In this document: positions 27,407-35,893 of the stretch, in pieces
Layout of the letters: the number at the start of each line of letters is the position of its first letter
Position numbering within the stretch: position 1 is the first letter of the stretch
Source: Candidatus Opimibacter iunctus
GTDB lineage: Bacteria > Bacteroidota > Bacteroidia > Chitinophagales > Saprospiraceae
Assembly (NCBI GenBank): GCA_016716665.1
Contig: JADJVH010000009.1
Location: forward strand, 170,650 to 234,649
Reading direction: 5' to 3'
Length of the DNA: 64,000 nt
Made by a program: the position numbers and the translations under genes
Notes under the pieces: generated by a model
What the model saw: the letters and a program-made list of their open reading frames with translations, nothing else
Database searches by the model: none
Told to the model about the DNA's origin: nothing

Positions 27407-29664
27407 TCAGTTTTACGCAAACCTCCAATACGCCCATAAAGCGAAATTATAAGGAGTACCTCTATCTGGTCTATGATATCGATTGTGATGCTGATACCGG
27501 ACATATCATGAAGGGACATTGCACTTCTTTGATCTTTGATGGCAACAAGGAATTTATTCCATTTGAGAAATCCAATCCGGGACTTCCTGTCATTCCGCGA
27601 ATCAGTTATGAAACAAAGCAGGATGGTGCATGGGAGAATGGAAGTACGTGGATGTGTGGAGAACCTCCTCCCGATGGATATGATAACGATCAAACCAATA
27701 TCAATCATCATGTTATTCTTTCAGATACTGCAGTGAGTGGGGATCTGAAAATTAATTACTTAAAATCCCTAAGTCTTGACACGGGCAGCATGTTGACATT
27801 GGGTAGAAGTTCACTGGGATCACAGACAGGGTACTCCAATAAAATATTGGATTGTGAAAATGGATCGTTATATCTGGACGATGCTAAACTAAATGTGAAT
27901 GGCCGCGTGTACATTGGAAATAATGATTTCAGCAACATTGGGACATTTAGTGCTATCAATAGTGTTCTCAATGTTGATGGAAATGATGGTACCCTGGCTG
28001 GATCGGCAACCTATCTGCCGATGGTGATAGCAACATCCAATTTTATTACAAATAATTTTAAGATTAATCTTTTAGATCCTTCGTATCAAGGCTCATTTTT
28101 GGATTTTATCTATAACCCTGATATTTCATCACCTCGCACGATGTCCGGAACATTGCGATTAGGAGGCGGAGATGACACAGGGCCTGTTCAGACCCAAGGT
28201 TTTTTTATTAAATCCTACTCTAATTTTGGAGGATTTCTGATGATTGACTCCATCATTGTCGCGGGAGGCTTGAGAGCAAATCACAGAGCTGTTCATTCTT
28301 CTGGCAATTTCCTTTCTTGCAAACATCTCATGGTGTCAGATGGAGCTGAGTTCGTTGGCCGTGCAGCCATTCAAGGTGATCTCATCAATAATGGCTTAAT
28401 GACGATCCCGTCAAATTTTTTCTTATCCTTTGGGGGAAATGTGGACATCGTACGTCAATATACGAATACCTCAAATGTTCAATCTATTTCCGGAACCGGA
28501 TTCTTCAGGTCGAGCTTGTCAGATCCCATTCCTGCTTCTCAAATGGACAATGAAATCAATAGCCTATTTGTGGCTAATACTGCAGGTGGACTCACATTGG
28601 AACTTCCACTTAGTATCACTAATGTTCTGCGCATCCGACAAGGCAGGATTAATACCTCTGATTCTACGTTGTTGACCCTGGGCAATGAAGTGAGCACGGG
28701 TACATTGGCCACTGATCCTTTCGAACCCAATATTATAAACTATCAACTGTTTTCAGGTAATGTTTCCACCTGGTTTGGTGGATTTGTCAATGGACCTATG
28801 CGAAGGTGGTACAATGGAATACCCACTTCAGAGAAGAGTATCTTGCCAGTTGGGCATGGATATAGCCTCAGGCCAATCTCATTTCAGTTTGCCAACACCC
28901 CCAATGGATATCTTGATGCTGAATATATCAATGCATTTCCAGGCAATGAAGGTATGCCTTTGGTTGATGAGCAGGATACCACCCTCACCAGTGCAAGTTT
29001 TGGATTTTGGCGTGTCAATGCCACGAATGTATCTGGTTCCTATACGGCATCTGTCAATGCTACCGGAACAACATACGACGGATTTGTCCCTATCTCTGAT
29101 ATCGGTGGAGTCAGGCTAATCAAGCGACCCACTTCAGGTACATGGGTTAATTCGGGATCCACCACCACGGCGCCACCTGCATCGTTGAGTTTTGTGAAAG
29201 CAGAAGGTCTGTCCGGTTTCTCTGATTTTGCCCTCGGAGCACAATATTGCAAGGTGGTCACCAATGGCAATGATGATGGCACAGGTTCACTTCGGTTTGC
29301 CATCGAGCAATGTTCCAATCCGGAAGACTATATATACATTGCTGACTACGTAGATTCTATTTTTCTTGTTTCAGATACCATTATACTGGATAAGAATCTC
29401 TCCATTTTTCATTCAGGTAGCGAAAAGGTGGTCATTCAAACCACATCATCCAGCCCTGTCTTCAAGACCAATCCAGGTGTGCAGATCACCCTTTCCAATG
29501 TAGAAATTCATAGCGGAGGTGTGGCTTCCTCAAAGGCCCTGCTCAACGCTGGAAATACCGTCCTCTGGAATGTGGATATCATCAATACGATCCCCGGCGA
29601 AATCCCGGTACTCAATACAGGAACAATAGAAATCTCTGAAACAGTCCATATAAAAAACCAATGA
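27403..29664 (+). CDS. Giant secreted multidomain protein, fragment 3 of 3
   Basis: C-terminal part. It begins with the rest of a beta domain (YKEYLYLVYDIDCDADTGHIM). GAWENGSTWMCGEPP opens a long right-handed beta-helix-like region rich in NG and LxL patterns. It ends with SLRFAIEQCSNPEDYI and a second parallel-beta stretch (VVIQTTSSSPVFKTNPG to ISETVHIKNQ). No type A T9SS sorting domain is visible. The terminus resembles those of large Bacteroidota proteins that end directly after the beta-helix. With fragments 1 and 2 the intact protein would be about 2,300 residues. Adhesion is inferred from the architecture and the adhesin upstream. Confidence 0.65.
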   Translation: MISFTQTSNTPIKRNYKEYLYLVYDIDCDADTGHIMKGHCTSLIFDGNKEFIPFEKSNPGLPVIPRISYETKQDGAWENGSTWMCGEPPPDGYDNDQTNINHHVILSDTAVSGDLKINYLKSLSLDTGSMLTLGRSSLGSQTGYSNKILDCENGSLYLDDAKLNVNGRVYIGNNDFSNIGTFSAINSVLNVDGNDGTLAGSATYLPMVIATSNFITNNFKINLLDPSYQGSFLDFIYNPDISSPRTMSGTLRLGGGDDTGPVQTQGFFIKSYSNFGGFLMIDSIIVAGGLRANHRAVHSSGNFLSCKHLMVSDGAEFVGRAAIQGDLINNGLMTIPSNFFLSFGGNVDIVRQYTNTSNVQSISGTGFFRSSLSDPIPASQMDNEINSLFVANTAGGLTLELPLSITNVLRIRQGRINTSDSTLLTLGNEVSTGTLATDPFEPNIINYQLFSGNVSTWFGGFVNGPMRRWYNGIPTSEKSILPVGHGYSLRPISFQFANTPNGYLDAEYINAFPGNEGMPLVDEQDTTLTSASFGFWRVNATNVSGSYTASVNATGTTYDGFVPISDIGGVRLIKRPTSGTWVNSGSTTTAPPASLSFVKAEGLSGFSDFALGAQYCKVVTNGNDDGTGSLRFAIEQCSNPEDYIYIADYVDSIFLVSDTIILDKNLSIFHSGSEKVVIQTTSSSPVFKTNPGVQITLSNVEIHSGGVASSKALLNAGNTVLWNVDIINTIPGEIPVLNTGTIEISETVHIKNQ

Positions 29665-29763
29665 TAAATCCTCATAACCTTATAAACGCATAGCCCAATC
29701 AACCCATAAACTCATCAACTCATCAACCCCAAACACCCCCTAACCTCCTAAGCCTTTTAATCC

Positions 29764-29771
29764 TATTTTTG
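29764..29771 (+). promoter_or_regulatory. -7 box TATTTTTG before kds operon
   Basis: Perfect TAnnTTTG, 7 bases before the kdsD ATG, the same box and spacing as before the MATE gene. The gap upstream (29665-29763) holds CTCATCAACTCATCAACC word repeats. Confidence 0.5.
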
Positions 29772-29778
29772 CACCCTG

Positions 29779-30387
29779 ATGGATCAACTGGCCACTTATA
29801 TCAAAGACATCATCAACCACGAGATAGAGGGTATACGCAATATTCCTGTTGATGAGACGATACCAAAGGCTATTGAGCTGATATTCAATGCAGTGCACCT
29901 CAATGGAGGTAAGGTCGTCGTCTCCGGACTAGGTAAGGCAGGCCAGATAGGCCATAATATTGCCACTACGCTCAGCTCAACAGGCACCCCCTCCATATTC
30001 CTTCACCCGACGGAAGCTCAGCATGGTGACCTGGGCATGATCCAGAAGAATGATATTCTCTTCCTGATCTCTAATTCAGGAAAGACCAAGGAAATCCTCG
30101 AATTGTTGCCACTGGCCAGGAAGCTCTATCCTGGGATAAAGTCAATAGCCCTGACTGGTCATCCGGAAAATGAACTGGGAACCGAGGTGGATGTATGCCT
30201 GAGTACAGGATATCCAAAGGAAGTTTGTCCGCTCGGACTGACGCCAACCACCAGCACGACGGTGATGACCGTTCTGGGTGATGTCATTGTAGTCGCGATG
30301 ATGAAGAAGATAGGTTTTACCAAATCAGATTATGCCTTGAGACATCATAGCGGATATCTGGGGATAAAGAGCAGAAGTGATGAGTAA
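29779..30387 (+). CDS. kdsD: D-arabinose 5-phosphate isomerase (SIS domain, no CBS)
   Basis: Converts ribulose 5-phosphate to arabinose 5-phosphate, the first step of KDO synthesis for LPS. A single SIS domain with VVSGLGKAGQIGHNIA, STGTPSIFLHPTEAQHGDLG, SNSGKTKEI and GLTPTTSTT. At 202 residues it lacks the C-terminal CBS pair of the E. coli enzyme; this short form occurs in Bacteroidota. It heads an overlapping kdsD-kdsA-kdsC operon, which supports the assignment over GutQ-like or sugar-regulator roles. Confidence 0.87.
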   Translation: MDQLATYIKDIINHEIEGIRNIPVDETIPKAIELIFNAVHLNGGKVVVSGLGKAGQIGHNIATTLSSTGTPSIFLHPTEAQHGDLGMIQKNDILFLISNSGKTKEILELLPLARKLYPGIKSIALTGHPENELGTEVDVCLSTGYPKEVCPLGLTPTTSTTVMTVLGDVIVVAMMKKIGFTKSDYALRHHSGYLGIKSRSDE

Positions 30388-31159
30388 GTTTTTCTTGATT
30401 TCAGGCCCTTGTATCGTGGAAAATGAATCCACACCTTACCTCATCGCAAAGACGGTCAAGCCGATCTGTGATGAGTTGGGTATAGAGTATATCTTCCAGG
30501 CAAGCTATCGCAAAGCAAACCGTCCGCGCGTCGATAGTTTTACAGGAATAGGTGATGAGGCTGCCCTTGACATCATCAGAGGGATTGGAAAGGAATTTGG
30601 CGTAAAGACACTCACCGATATCCATGAAAGCCACGAGGTAGCCATGGTCGCTGAATACGTTGATGTCCTTCAAATCCCTGCATTCCTCTGCAGGCAGACC
30701 GCGTTACTGATGGCCGCTGGTGAAACAGGCAAGATCGTCAATATCAAGAAAGGCCAGTTTGTCAGCCCGGAGGCCATGAAATATCCGATCGAAAAAGTGC
30801 AGGCCACGGGTAATAAAAATGTCTGGGTATGTGAACGCGGCTTTACATTCGGATACGAAGATCTCATCGTGGATGCTACAGTGATACCAAGATTGAGGAA
30901 GCATGGTGTACCGGTCGTGATGAATTGCACACACTCCACCCAGGTCCCCAATCAAATGACTGGCGTCAGCGAAGGCAATCCGGAGTTTATCGAAACCATT
31001 GCCCTCGTCGCCGCTGCTACCGGAGCTGATGGGCTTTTTATTGAGACACACCCCGAACCTGCGAAGGCGTTAAGTGATGCATCGACTATGCTTCAGCTTG
31101 ACTTGCTCTATGGTATCCTTGATAAAGTAATGCGTGTACGTAAAGCCCTGCAGTCATGA
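30377..31159 (+). CDS. kdsA: 3-deoxy-8-phosphooctulonate (KDO-8-P) synthase
   Basis: Condenses arabinose 5-phosphate with phosphoenolpyruvate. Family motifs: ISGPCIVEN at the start, FQASYRKANR, LTDIHE, LQIPAFLCRQT, NIKKGQF, CERGFTFGYEDLIVD, and ETHPEPAKALSD near the end. 260 residues. The start at 30377 gives MMSKFFLIS; the second ATG at 30380 is equally possible. It overlaps kdsD by 8-11 bases and kdsC by ATGA. Confidence 0.94.
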   Translation: MMSKFFLISGPCIVENESTPYLIAKTVKPICDELGIEYIFQASYRKANRPRVDSFTGIGDEAALDIIRGIGKEFGVKTLTDIHESHEVAMVAEYVDVLQIPAFLCRQTALLMAAGETGKIVNIKKGQFVSPEAMKYPIEKVQATGNKNVWVCERGFTFGYEDLIVDATVIPRLRKHGVPVVMNCTHSTQVPNQMTGVSEGNPEFIETIALVAAATGADGLFIETHPEPAKALSDASTMLQLDLLYGILDKVMRVRKALQS

Positions 31160-31653
31160 GTGATGCCGGTTTAAAAAAGAAGGCCTCCCATATCAGGCTC
31201 CTTGTGCTCGATGTCGATGGCACCTTGACAGATGGTGGAGTATATATTGATTCCAATGGAGTGCAATCCAAGAAGTTTCACATCCGAGATGGCATGGGCA
31301 TCACTTTGCTTCATGAAAAGGGAATCCCTGTCGGCATCATCAGCCACAGTCGCGCCAAAACTATCCTCGACGAACGTGCACGGATGCTTGGCATCGAAAG
31401 AGTATACTCTGGCAAGGAGCCAAAGTTATCAGTGCTGGCTGGCTGGATTGAAGAACTCAATCTGACATTCGATCAGGTGGCTTACATCGGTGATGATGTC
31501 AATGATCTCGAAGTCCTCGAAAAGGTCGGCATGTCAGCATGCCCTCATGATGCCCACTTCTCCCTGGTCAAAGTCGTAGACGTAGTCCTTCAACGCAATG
31601 GTGGAGAAGGATGTGTGCGCGAGTTTATCGACCGATTCCTCCTTACAGTATGA
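31156..31653 (+). CDS. kdsC: KDO-8-phosphate phosphatase (HAD family)
   Basis: Removes phosphate from KDO-8-P. The HAD motif I is LVLDVDGTLTDGG (nucleophile Asp19, acid Asp21), motif II is GIISHS, and motif IV is YIGDDVNDLEVL. 165 residues with no cap domain, as expected for KdsC. Coupled to kdsA by ATGA. kdsB and waaA are not in the window. Confidence 0.92.
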   Translation: MSDAGLKKKASHIRLLVLDVDGTLTDGGVYIDSNGVQSKKFHIRDGMGITLLHEKGIPVGIISHSRAKTILDERARMLGIERVYSGKEPKLSVLAGWIEELNLTFDQVAYIGDDVNDLEVLEKVGMSACPHDAHFSLVKVVDVVLQRNGGEGCVREFIDRFLLTV

Positions 31654-31663
31654 TTATCCTAAC

Positions 31664-31715
31664 CTCATTTCAAAGGTAGAGACGCGATTAATCGCGTCTC
31701 TACCTTTGAAATGAG
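31664..31715. repeat. Perfect 52-base palindrome (REP-like)
   Basis: Two uninterrupted 26-base arms meet at ATT|AAT. The core is GTAGAGACGCGATT and its complement. It lies 11 bases after kdsC and could terminate it, but no T-run follows. The core resembles intergenic palindromes known from cyanobacteria and Bacteroidota. A related-looking palindrome is at 63340-63375. Confidence 0.75.
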
Positions 31716-31793
31716 CCTTAGCCTTATCCTTCCTTTGCAATCATATTACAATTTCTTATCTATGAAAATGCGTACGCTATGAGGTAGTCACCT

Positions 31794-31801
31794 CATTTTT
31801 G
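31794..31801 (+). promoter_or_regulatory. -7-like box CATTTTTG before N-acyltransferase gene
   Basis: One base off TAnnTTTG, with only 4 bases before the ATG at 31806. A leaderless transcript is likely if this box is used. Confidence 0.4.
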
Positions 31802-31805
31802 CGTC

Positions 31806-32747
31806 ATGAATTATTCTATTTTTATTGCTCCGGAGATAATGCTGCCGGATGTAGATATGGAAAATATTGGCCCTGCTCCGGATCCCATACTCCTTCGTGC
31901 TGAAATCGATGCACTCAAGGATACCCGTTGCATTCTCAGGGCTTCACCCTATTTGCTGATATCCTCCAACCTTCAGGGCAGGCCGGCACTCCGGCAGGAA
32001 CTAGGGCGGCAGCGCGAGATCACTTTCCGAAAAGTTGGGGAGAGCACAGGCAAGCCCTATGATATTGATGAGTTTGATGAGTATTACGAACAACTCATCA
32101 TCTGGGATGATCAGGCGAAGAAACTGGTTGGCGGCTATAGGTTTGGATGTGGGGACAAGATATTCTCCACCTATGGGCGCAAAGGCTTTTACATCAATAG
32201 TTTCTTTGATATTGATCCGGCATTTGATGCCTATCTCCCTCAGTGTCTCGAACTCGGCAGGTCTTTTATTGTGGAGGAATACCAGAAGAAGAACCTTCCA
32301 CTATATCTGCTATGGAAAGGTATACTGGCATACATGGTCAAGCACCAACAATACAAGTACCTGATTGGTCCGGTGAGCATCAGCCGCTATTATTCCGATT
32401 TTTCAAGAAAGGTGCTCATGGAATATGCAAAGCGCCATTTCTTCCACAATACGTTTGCCAGATGGTTTGCCCCGAAAACCCCATTCAACCCGGCAATCAC
32501 CGCTTTTGAGAAAATGGAAATTGATGACATGCAGGGTGCCTCTCTTGACCTTGAGCAAGTATTGGATCAGCTGCAGCCCGAACACATCCAGTTTCCTGTC
32601 CTCATGAAGCAATACATTCGCCAGAATGCGCGCTTCCTGGGCTTCAACCTGGATCCTAACTTCAATGACGCCCTCGACGGCCTCATGATCCTCGACATCG
32701 CTGATGTGCCTGAAAATACGATAGAGATGCTCCAGCGCGAAGCCTAA
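31806..32747 (+). CDS. GNAT-type N-acyltransferase, OlsB/GlsB-like (aminolipid synthesis)
   Basis: 313 residues. It has the hemolysin/OlsB-like GNAT layout: LISSNLQGRPALRQELGRQREITFRKVGE near the start, WDDQAKKLVGGYRFGCG, then ELGRSFIVEEYQKKNLPLYLLWKGI and YLIGPVSISRYYS. In Bacteroides such proteins (GlsB) acylate glycine to make glycine lipids, and in proteobacteria OlsB acylates ornithine. The acceptor cannot be read here. A PlsC-like O-acyltransferase, the usual second enzyme, lies 1.4 kb on at 34100. A strong convergent terminator follows. Confidence 0.72.
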   Translation: MNYSIFIAPEIMLPDVDMENIGPAPDPILLRAEIDALKDTRCILRASPYLLISSNLQGRPALRQELGRQREITFRKVGESTGKPYDIDEFDEYYEQLIIWDDQAKKLVGGYRFGCGDKIFSTYGRKGFYINSFFDIDPAFDAYLPQCLELGRSFIVEEYQKKNLPLYLLWKGILAYMVKHQQYKYLIGPVSISRYYSDFSRKVLMEYAKRHFFHNTFARWFAPKTPFNPAITAFEKMEIDDMQGASLDLEQVLDQLQPEHIQFPVLMKQYIRQNARFLGFNLDPNFNDALDGLMILDIADVPENTIEMLQREA

Positions 32748-32773
32748 GGCAAGGAGCAAGACGAATTTTCCAT

Positions 32774-32829
32774 ATAAATAAAAAGAGGAAGGGGTTCAAT
32801 ATGTTGAACCCCTTCCTCTTTTTATTTAT
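32774..32829. terminator. Bidirectional terminator
   Basis: A perfect 26-bp stem (32774-32799 with 32804-32829) and a TATG loop, flanked by A-rich and T-rich sides. It separates convergent genes ending at 32747 (+) and 32846 (-) and suits both. Confidence 0.88.
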
Positions 32830-32845
32830 TAAATCCTTCTGGTCT

Positions 32846-33808
32846 TTACTTGCTTACCAGGAATCCTGTGCTGCCAAGATATCCGTTGTCCGCATACACC
32901 ATTACATTATAAGTGCCTGGATTGAGGTTGTCTGTAGGCTCAAAAGACATCGACATAGACTGGCGCGCCTTGAGATTAGCTTTTTCAATATCCGCGGCAC
33001 GTACATGAACCGGCTCGTTTCCAAACTTGAGGTTTACTTCCTGGCCTGGAACAGAAGCAACAGGGTTGCCATTGAATTCTGTCAGGACAAGGTATATCTC
33101 ACGGCTGCCCTGGAATTCTTCAGGAATATTGTTGAGGTCAAACTTGACAGTGATCTCATCGATTTTCTTTCCTTTAGTGGTCAGCTTATCTTTCTTGGTA
33201 GCAGAGGTTACTGTAAAGTTATCCGCCCTGAAACCAGCGGGAGCAACTGTCTTGAGCCTTCCGGTCAGCTTTTCATTGGCAGATGTCAAGGACATTACCT
33301 TTGAGTTGAGTGTATTGACTTCATCTTTAGTTGAACTCAATTCAGAATTTAACTCCTGGTTGCTTGTCGCCAGTGATTGATTTTCTTCCTTCAGGCCGAG
33401 GATGTCACGCTCGAGGGCAACTTTGAGTTCCTCCATCTGTGCGAGCCTTGCCTTGATTTCAGCATTGTTGGCTTCACTGGATTTGAGCGCCTTTCTTGCT
33501 TTGTCGATACGTACCTGCAGATCATTTACTTCATTGATCTTGGTCTGTAGTTCTACAGACAAGGTGTCGTTGAGTGCGATCTGGTCAGTGTAATTGATAT
33601 TGAGCTCAGCCAGTTGGCCCTGCAGCAGCGTGCGTGTGCTGTCCAGTTGTGTGCCCAGGTCTGTTGCTTTTGTCTCGGTGGATTTGTACTTGCTGTAGAA
33701 CATACCTCCGAAAATAACAGCTCCAAGGAGCAATACGCCCAGGACGGCTGCGATGGTTTTCCAGCGCTGATCGCCTGCGTTTCCGGTTTGATTAGTCATT
33801 TCTGTCAT
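32846..33808 (-). CDS. Membrane-anchored coiled-coil protein
   Basis: A short cytoplasmic N-terminus is followed by one transmembrane segment (about 18-40, TIAAVLGVLLLGAVIFGGMFY). A long coiled coil runs from about 45 to 190 (repeated heptads, KINEVNDLQVRIDKARKALK). A C-terminal beta domain (about 195-320) has FRADNFTVTSATKKDKLTTK and PGTYNVMVYADNGYLG. The periplasmic C-terminal domain recurs in Bacteroidota, but no function was recognised. It lies between two lipid-acyltransferase genes on the opposite strand, which need not imply a link. Confidence 0.65.
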   Translation of the reverse strand: MTEMTNQTGNAGDQRWKTIAAVLGVLLLGAVIFGGMFYSKYKSTETKATDLGTQLDSTRTLLQGQLAELNINYTDQIALNDTLSVELQTKINEVNDLQVRIDKARKALKSSEANNAEIKARLAQMEELKVALERDILGLKEENQSLATSNQELNSELSSTKDEVNTLNSKVMSLTSANEKLTGRLKTVAPAGFRADNFTVTSATKKDKLTTKGKKIDEITVKFDLNNIPEEFQGSREIYLVLTEFNGNPVASVPGQEVNLKFGNEPVHVRAADIEKANLKARQSMSMSFEPTDNLNPGTYNVMVYADNGYLGSTGFLVSK

Positions 33809-34030
33809 GGTAAAAATTGATTTAAGAATTTGATTGAATGAAATTGTCGAGGTGTTCTATAGTCCTTTTATTTAGTGAGCAGATGATTTACCGCATTTAA
33901 TAATTGGTGTCTCATAGTGCGGATGTTGTTGTCATATCTACTAAACGGAAGAAGTATAAAAATGATTACACCGCAATAAGCTGCAAGATATAAAATATTG
34001 ACAATCAATTACATAAAACTTAAAAATCAG

Positions 34031-34083
34031 TGTTTTCCGAAGATAAAAATCCATGTTTTCCGTCCTGGTTTTAAGTGTTTTCC
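34031..34083 (+). promoter_or_regulatory. Three TGTTTTCC direct repeats upstream of plsC-like gene
   Basis: TGTTTTCC begins at 34031, 34054 and 34076, steps of 23 and 22 bases, about two helical turns. The set is flanked by inverted AAAATCAG (34023) and CTGATTTT (34088). It ends 17 bases before the ATG at 34100. The rest of the 291-base gap (33809-34099) is AT-rich, with nothing else recognised. Confidence 0.4.
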
Positions 34084-34099
34084 CTGACTGATTTTAGGC

Positions 34100-34978
34100 A
34101 TGGCTAAGGGTAAACAAGGTGAAGATTTTCAGACTTCAAATACGGGCTTGAATTGGTCTCATTTTTTTGGCCTGTATGGTGAGCTTATTTTGATTTTTTC
34201 TTTCGGATACATCTGTTTACTTTGCTTCATGCAGGGTTGGATAAGGTCCGTTTGGAGGTTCTTTTATTTTGCGTTCGCGACTACCTTGGGGATAGCTGGA
34301 TTCCTTTGGGCGATAGTATGGGGAGCGGACAAGGAAGAAGCTGGTCGTAATCTGCGAAAGAAGTGGTTGAGCCGTGTTCCTGCCCGACTTGGATTGCGGA
34401 TGCAACTTGAAGGAATTCCATTCCAGGGCCCGTGTCTCTATGTTGGAAATCATATTGCCTACATCGACCCGGCAGTGGTCCTCACCTATGTTGATGCCAG
34501 TGTGGTAGCTAAAGCGGAAGTCTCCCGTTGGCCTCTTGTCGGCTTGGGCGCCCATATTGTCGGGACGATATTTGTTCAGCGCGATGAAAAAAGTAGTCGC
34601 GAAGAGGCGGCCAGGGCTATCAGTGATGCGCTCCACAATGGAAAGTCCATACTGGTTTTTCCGGAAGGTACTACAAGTGCCGGTCCGAAGACCATCCCAT
34701 TCAGGCCAAGGTCCTTTGACGCTGCCTTTATCGCCGGAGTCCCTGTTCAGCCAATTGCGATATGGTATCAAAGCCCTGATGTGGCGTATATTGGAGACGA
34801 TACCTTTATACCCCATTTTTTCAGGTTGTTCAGGATGAAGCATATCTATGGCACCGTAGTGTTTGGTCCGCTGCTCTATGGAGAGGATACCTGCACGCAG
34901 GCCAGGCAGTGGATTGATGAACAACAAATGAAAACAGTCTTAATATCAGCAACAGATGAGTCCGCATCGCAAACGTAA
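34100..34978 (+). CDS. 1-acyl-glycerol-3-phosphate acyltransferase-like protein (PlsC family)
   Basis: Transfers an acyl chain to a lysolipid at the inner membrane. Two N-terminal hydrophobic segments (about 30-70) precede the acyltransferase domain: NHIAYIDP holds the H-x4-D catalytic pair, and FPEGTTS is the phosphate-binding motif. 292 residues. It may be the general PlsC or the O-acyltransferase partner (OlsA/GlsA type) of the N-acyltransferase at 31806. The next gene overlaps its end by 23 bases. Confidence 0.82.
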   Translation: MAKGKQGEDFQTSNTGLNWSHFFGLYGELILIFSFGYICLLCFMQGWIRSVWRFFYFAFATTLGIAGFLWAIVWGADKEEAGRNLRKKWLSRVPARLGLRMQLEGIPFQGPCLYVGNHIAYIDPAVVLTYVDASVVAKAEVSRWPLVGLGAHIVGTIFVQRDEKSSREEAARAISDALHNGKSILVFPEGTTSAGPKTIPFRPRSFDAAFIAGVPVQPIAIWYQSPDVAYIGDDTFIPHFFRLFRMKHIYGTVVFGPLLYGEDTCTQARQWIDEQQMKTVLISATDESASQT

Positions 34979-35876
34979 ATTTCGCCGCTGGTCATACAGG
35001 ATTCTCCTCCTGATCATCCTGCTGCCATTGGTAACGCTGGCCATAGTGCGATATGCCGGCTGGATGAGGATGAGGAAGACGGATAGAGAGATCAACGCTT
35101 TTCTTGGTCCACACCATGTCACCTCACTGATCGATACGGTAAAACTTCGCGGCAGGGATATCGTCTGTCTCAGGACATCATTAGGGGAGAAAAAGGAAAA
35201 GGCACTTATTCTCGTGCATGGCTCTCCAGGATCACTGGATGTGTTTCTTGACTATATGGTTGATACATCCCTGCTCAACAGGGTAGATGTGGTGACCTTC
35301 GATCGCCCGGGATTTGGCAATTCAGGGTTTGGTATATCTGAACCCCTCTTGTTACACCAGGGTGAAATACTGGATGACCTGATGGATTCATTAGGTTATC
35401 GCCATTACTTCCTGGCAGGGCATAGTTATGGCGCACCTGTCTTGCTGGAAGCAGCTATACGCCGTCCAGGCAAGGTATCCGGTCTTTGTCTTATCGCAGG
35501 CTCCATTAGCCCTGAACTTGAACCCAAATCAACCGGATGGCGCAAATGGATCGACCTGCCTCTCCTGCGTGACCTGTTGCCGGTTTCGATGCGGGTCAGT
35601 AATGAGGAACTCATGTCGTTGCGCCAGGACCTCACCCTACTCGAAGATGATTGGGACCGCCTCACGATGCCTGTTTCTGTTATACATGGCACAAAGGATG
35701 TATTGGTCCCATATGAAAACCTTGCTTATGCCACTGAGAAATTAACAGAAGCCGATACCGTTTTTATCAAAGTCTTTGAAGTCGAAAGCCACTTTATCCT
35801 GTGGACGCACAAGAAGCAGATTGTGGATGAACTGGTGAAGCTGATTGATCACCGAAACACGGGGGGGGATCACTAG
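34956..35876 (+). CDS. Alpha/beta hydrolase, membrane-anchored
   Basis: The N-terminus holds a basic tail and one transmembrane segment (YRILLLIILLPLVTLAIVRY). The hydrolase domain has an oxyanion HGSPGS, FDRPGFGNSG, the nucleophile elbow AGHSYGAP, and a late histidine in ESHFILW. 306 residues. The catalytic Asp is probably in HGTKDVLVP. Translation is coupled to the acyltransferase by overlap, which suggests a lipid or ester substrate, but nothing specific can be read. Confidence 0.8.
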   Translation: MSPHRKRKFRRWSYRILLLIILLPLVTLAIVRYAGWMRMRKTDREINAFLGPHHVTSLIDTVKLRGRDIVCLRTSLGEKKEKALILVHGSPGSLDVFLDYMVDTSLLNRVDVVTFDRPGFGNSGFGISEPLLLHQGEILDDLMDSLGYRHYFLAGHSYGAPVLLEAAIRRPGKVSGLCLIAGSISPELEPKSTGWRKWIDLPLLRDLLPVSMRVSNEELMSLRQDLTLLEDDWDRLTMPVSVIHGTKDVLVPYENLAYATEKLTEADTVFIKVFEVESHFILWTHKKQIVDELVKLIDHRNTGGDH

Positions 35877-35893
35877 ATCAAAACTTTCCTAGT

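Noticed and set aside
24194..27410. Programmed frameshifting or ATGA-coupled separate genes in the giant protein
   Set aside because: Both junctions fall inside domains (a jelly-roll and a beta domain), and one added base at a C-run restores each. Slippery-sequence hallmarks are absent.
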